Shown one piece after another: positions 63,357 to 64,000 of a stretch of DNA of 64,000 nucleotides (within the stretch, counting starts at the first letter, position 1; each line of letters starts with the position of its first letter). Under the pieces are notes generated by a model, which was given only the letters and a program-made list of their open reading frames with translations, searched no databases and was not told the origin of the DNA. Source of the stretch: Theobroma cacao. Taxonomy: Eukaryota; Streptophyta; Magnoliopsida; Malvales; Malvaceae. The translations under genes were made by a program, and so were the position numbers. Location: NCBI RefSeq assembly GCF_000208745.1, contig NC_030852.1, positions 25,454,925 to 25,518,924 on the forward strand, written 5' to 3'.

Positions 63357-63855
63357 CCTTTTCCTACTAATGTTACATGCCAAGGCATGAATCACTTTGT
63401 TACACACTAAGGTATGTTCTACCAGACTTGAATAACAGAAAAAACTTAACACCCATAAACCCAAGAACCCGTTGTTACTCACCATACCATGCTTTTTGGT
63501 TTGTAGATCAACGATGAAATGGCGAGAGATAGATAAAGAGAGGGTTTTGTGAATGTAAACAAATAAACCCAAAAATATATTTCTACCTTCTATGTCATGC
63601 TTTTTGATCATATAATGATATAATGAAAATTAGATAGAGAGATAGTGATGGTGGTAAAATTAGATAAAATTGAATGACAAGAGAGAAAAATGGAAAGCAC
63701 AGTAGAATAAAGAGCAAGCAGATGAATGGTAGGAGAGAAAATTTGGGAGCACTTGAATATGAAGAGGTTCATTAAGGGTAATTTGGTCCAAAAATCTTTC
63801 CTCTTGGCTAAAAACAATTAAAATTTAAAAAAATATTATTTTTGAAAATACTCTA

Positions 63856-64000
63856 TGTCACGACCCGGAACCTCCCTCAGGCCCATGACAATCGCCGCGA
63901 CGTCCCGATTGACACTCATTATCCGGAATGCCAACCGGAACCCCGCAAGGCTTACATATCAGTTTCTTTCCTTTCCTGTGAGCAATCATTGTTAAATATC
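63856..64000 (+). mobile_element. Probable 5' end of an LTR retroelement (runs off window)
   Basis: Composition jumps from AT-rich to GC-rich at TGTCACGACCCGGAACC. A TG start followed by TCACGACCC is a common opening of plant Ty3/Gypsy-type LTRs. The next 145 bp contain CG-rich words (AATCGCCGCGACGTCCCG) unlike the neighbourhood. The rest lies beyond the window, so LTR length, strand and coding part are unknown. Confidence 0.55.

Larger units (their letters stand above)
61731..63855. mobile_element. Foldback-like element with long inverted-repeat arms
   Basis: The left arm (about 62150-62815) and right arm (about 63251-63840) are inverted copies along most of their length. GCATGACATGAAAGGTAACA, TTCTTGGGTTTA and TTGTCTATCTCTC on the left reappear inverted on the right. 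Between them is a roughly 435-bp AT-rich spacer. The outer left part (about 61731-62080) is a further direct copy of the arm start, offset by about 350 bp (GAAGAAATTG at 61731, GAGGAAATTG at 62080). The inner ends of both arms carry the same 34-bp minisatellite. Long arms built from tandem repeats around a small centre are typical of foldback elements. The outer boundaries and a target duplication were not resolved. The right end abuts a probable LTR. Confidence 0.8.

Overview
This is nuclear DNA of a flowering plant, most likely a eudicot (probably a rosid, species not resolved). Genes are split into many short exons by AT-rich introns with GT-AG borders. Several encoded proteins are plastid-targeted and intergenic DNA is very AT-rich. 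Most visible open frames are single exons or exon shadows, so the gene models below were assembled by joining frames at splice sites with matching phase. All joins were done by eye.

Layout: 1-6.5 kb, 3' part of a kelch-repeat gene (+). 8.4-10.9 kb, membrane-anchored C2H2 protein (+). 12.4-13.9 kb, HemW-like radical SAM protein (-). 14.4-18.1 kb, Elongator catalytic subunit ELP3 (-). Divergent from it across 235 bp, 18.3-25.4 kb, TELO2/TEL2 (+) with two minor-spliceosome (U12) introns. 25.9-27.9 kb, plastid ribosomal protein bS21 (+). 29.3-31.1 kb, Ulp1/C48 SUMO-protease-like gene (-). 32.7-35.6 kb, proteasome lid subunit RPN7 (+). 38.1-44.5 kb, ABC1/ADCK atypical kinase (+) with two GC-AG introns. 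45.7-46.4 kb, small unknown protein (+). 47.5-49.6 kb, plastid nucleoside diphosphate kinase (-). 51.1-54.5 kb, GRAS regulator (-).

From about 54.5 kb the window is gene-poor and repeat-rich. It holds a FAR1/MULE-type pseudogene (-), then a decayed BAHD acyltransferase pseudogene (+) split by a 503-bp hAT-type MITE with a perfect 8-bp target duplication. A foldback-like inverted-repeat element with 34-bp minisatellite arms follows, and then the start of a probable LTR retroelement that runs off the right edge.

The active genes are mostly housekeeping (tRNA modification, PIKK maturation, proteasome, plastid translation, nucleotide balance, heme or quinone-related functions). They are not an operon-like pathway. 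Their order resembles, from memory, three separate Arabidopsis segments (around At5g50310-50330, At3g48470-48480 and At5g63290-63310), which would make this a less fractionated ancestral block.
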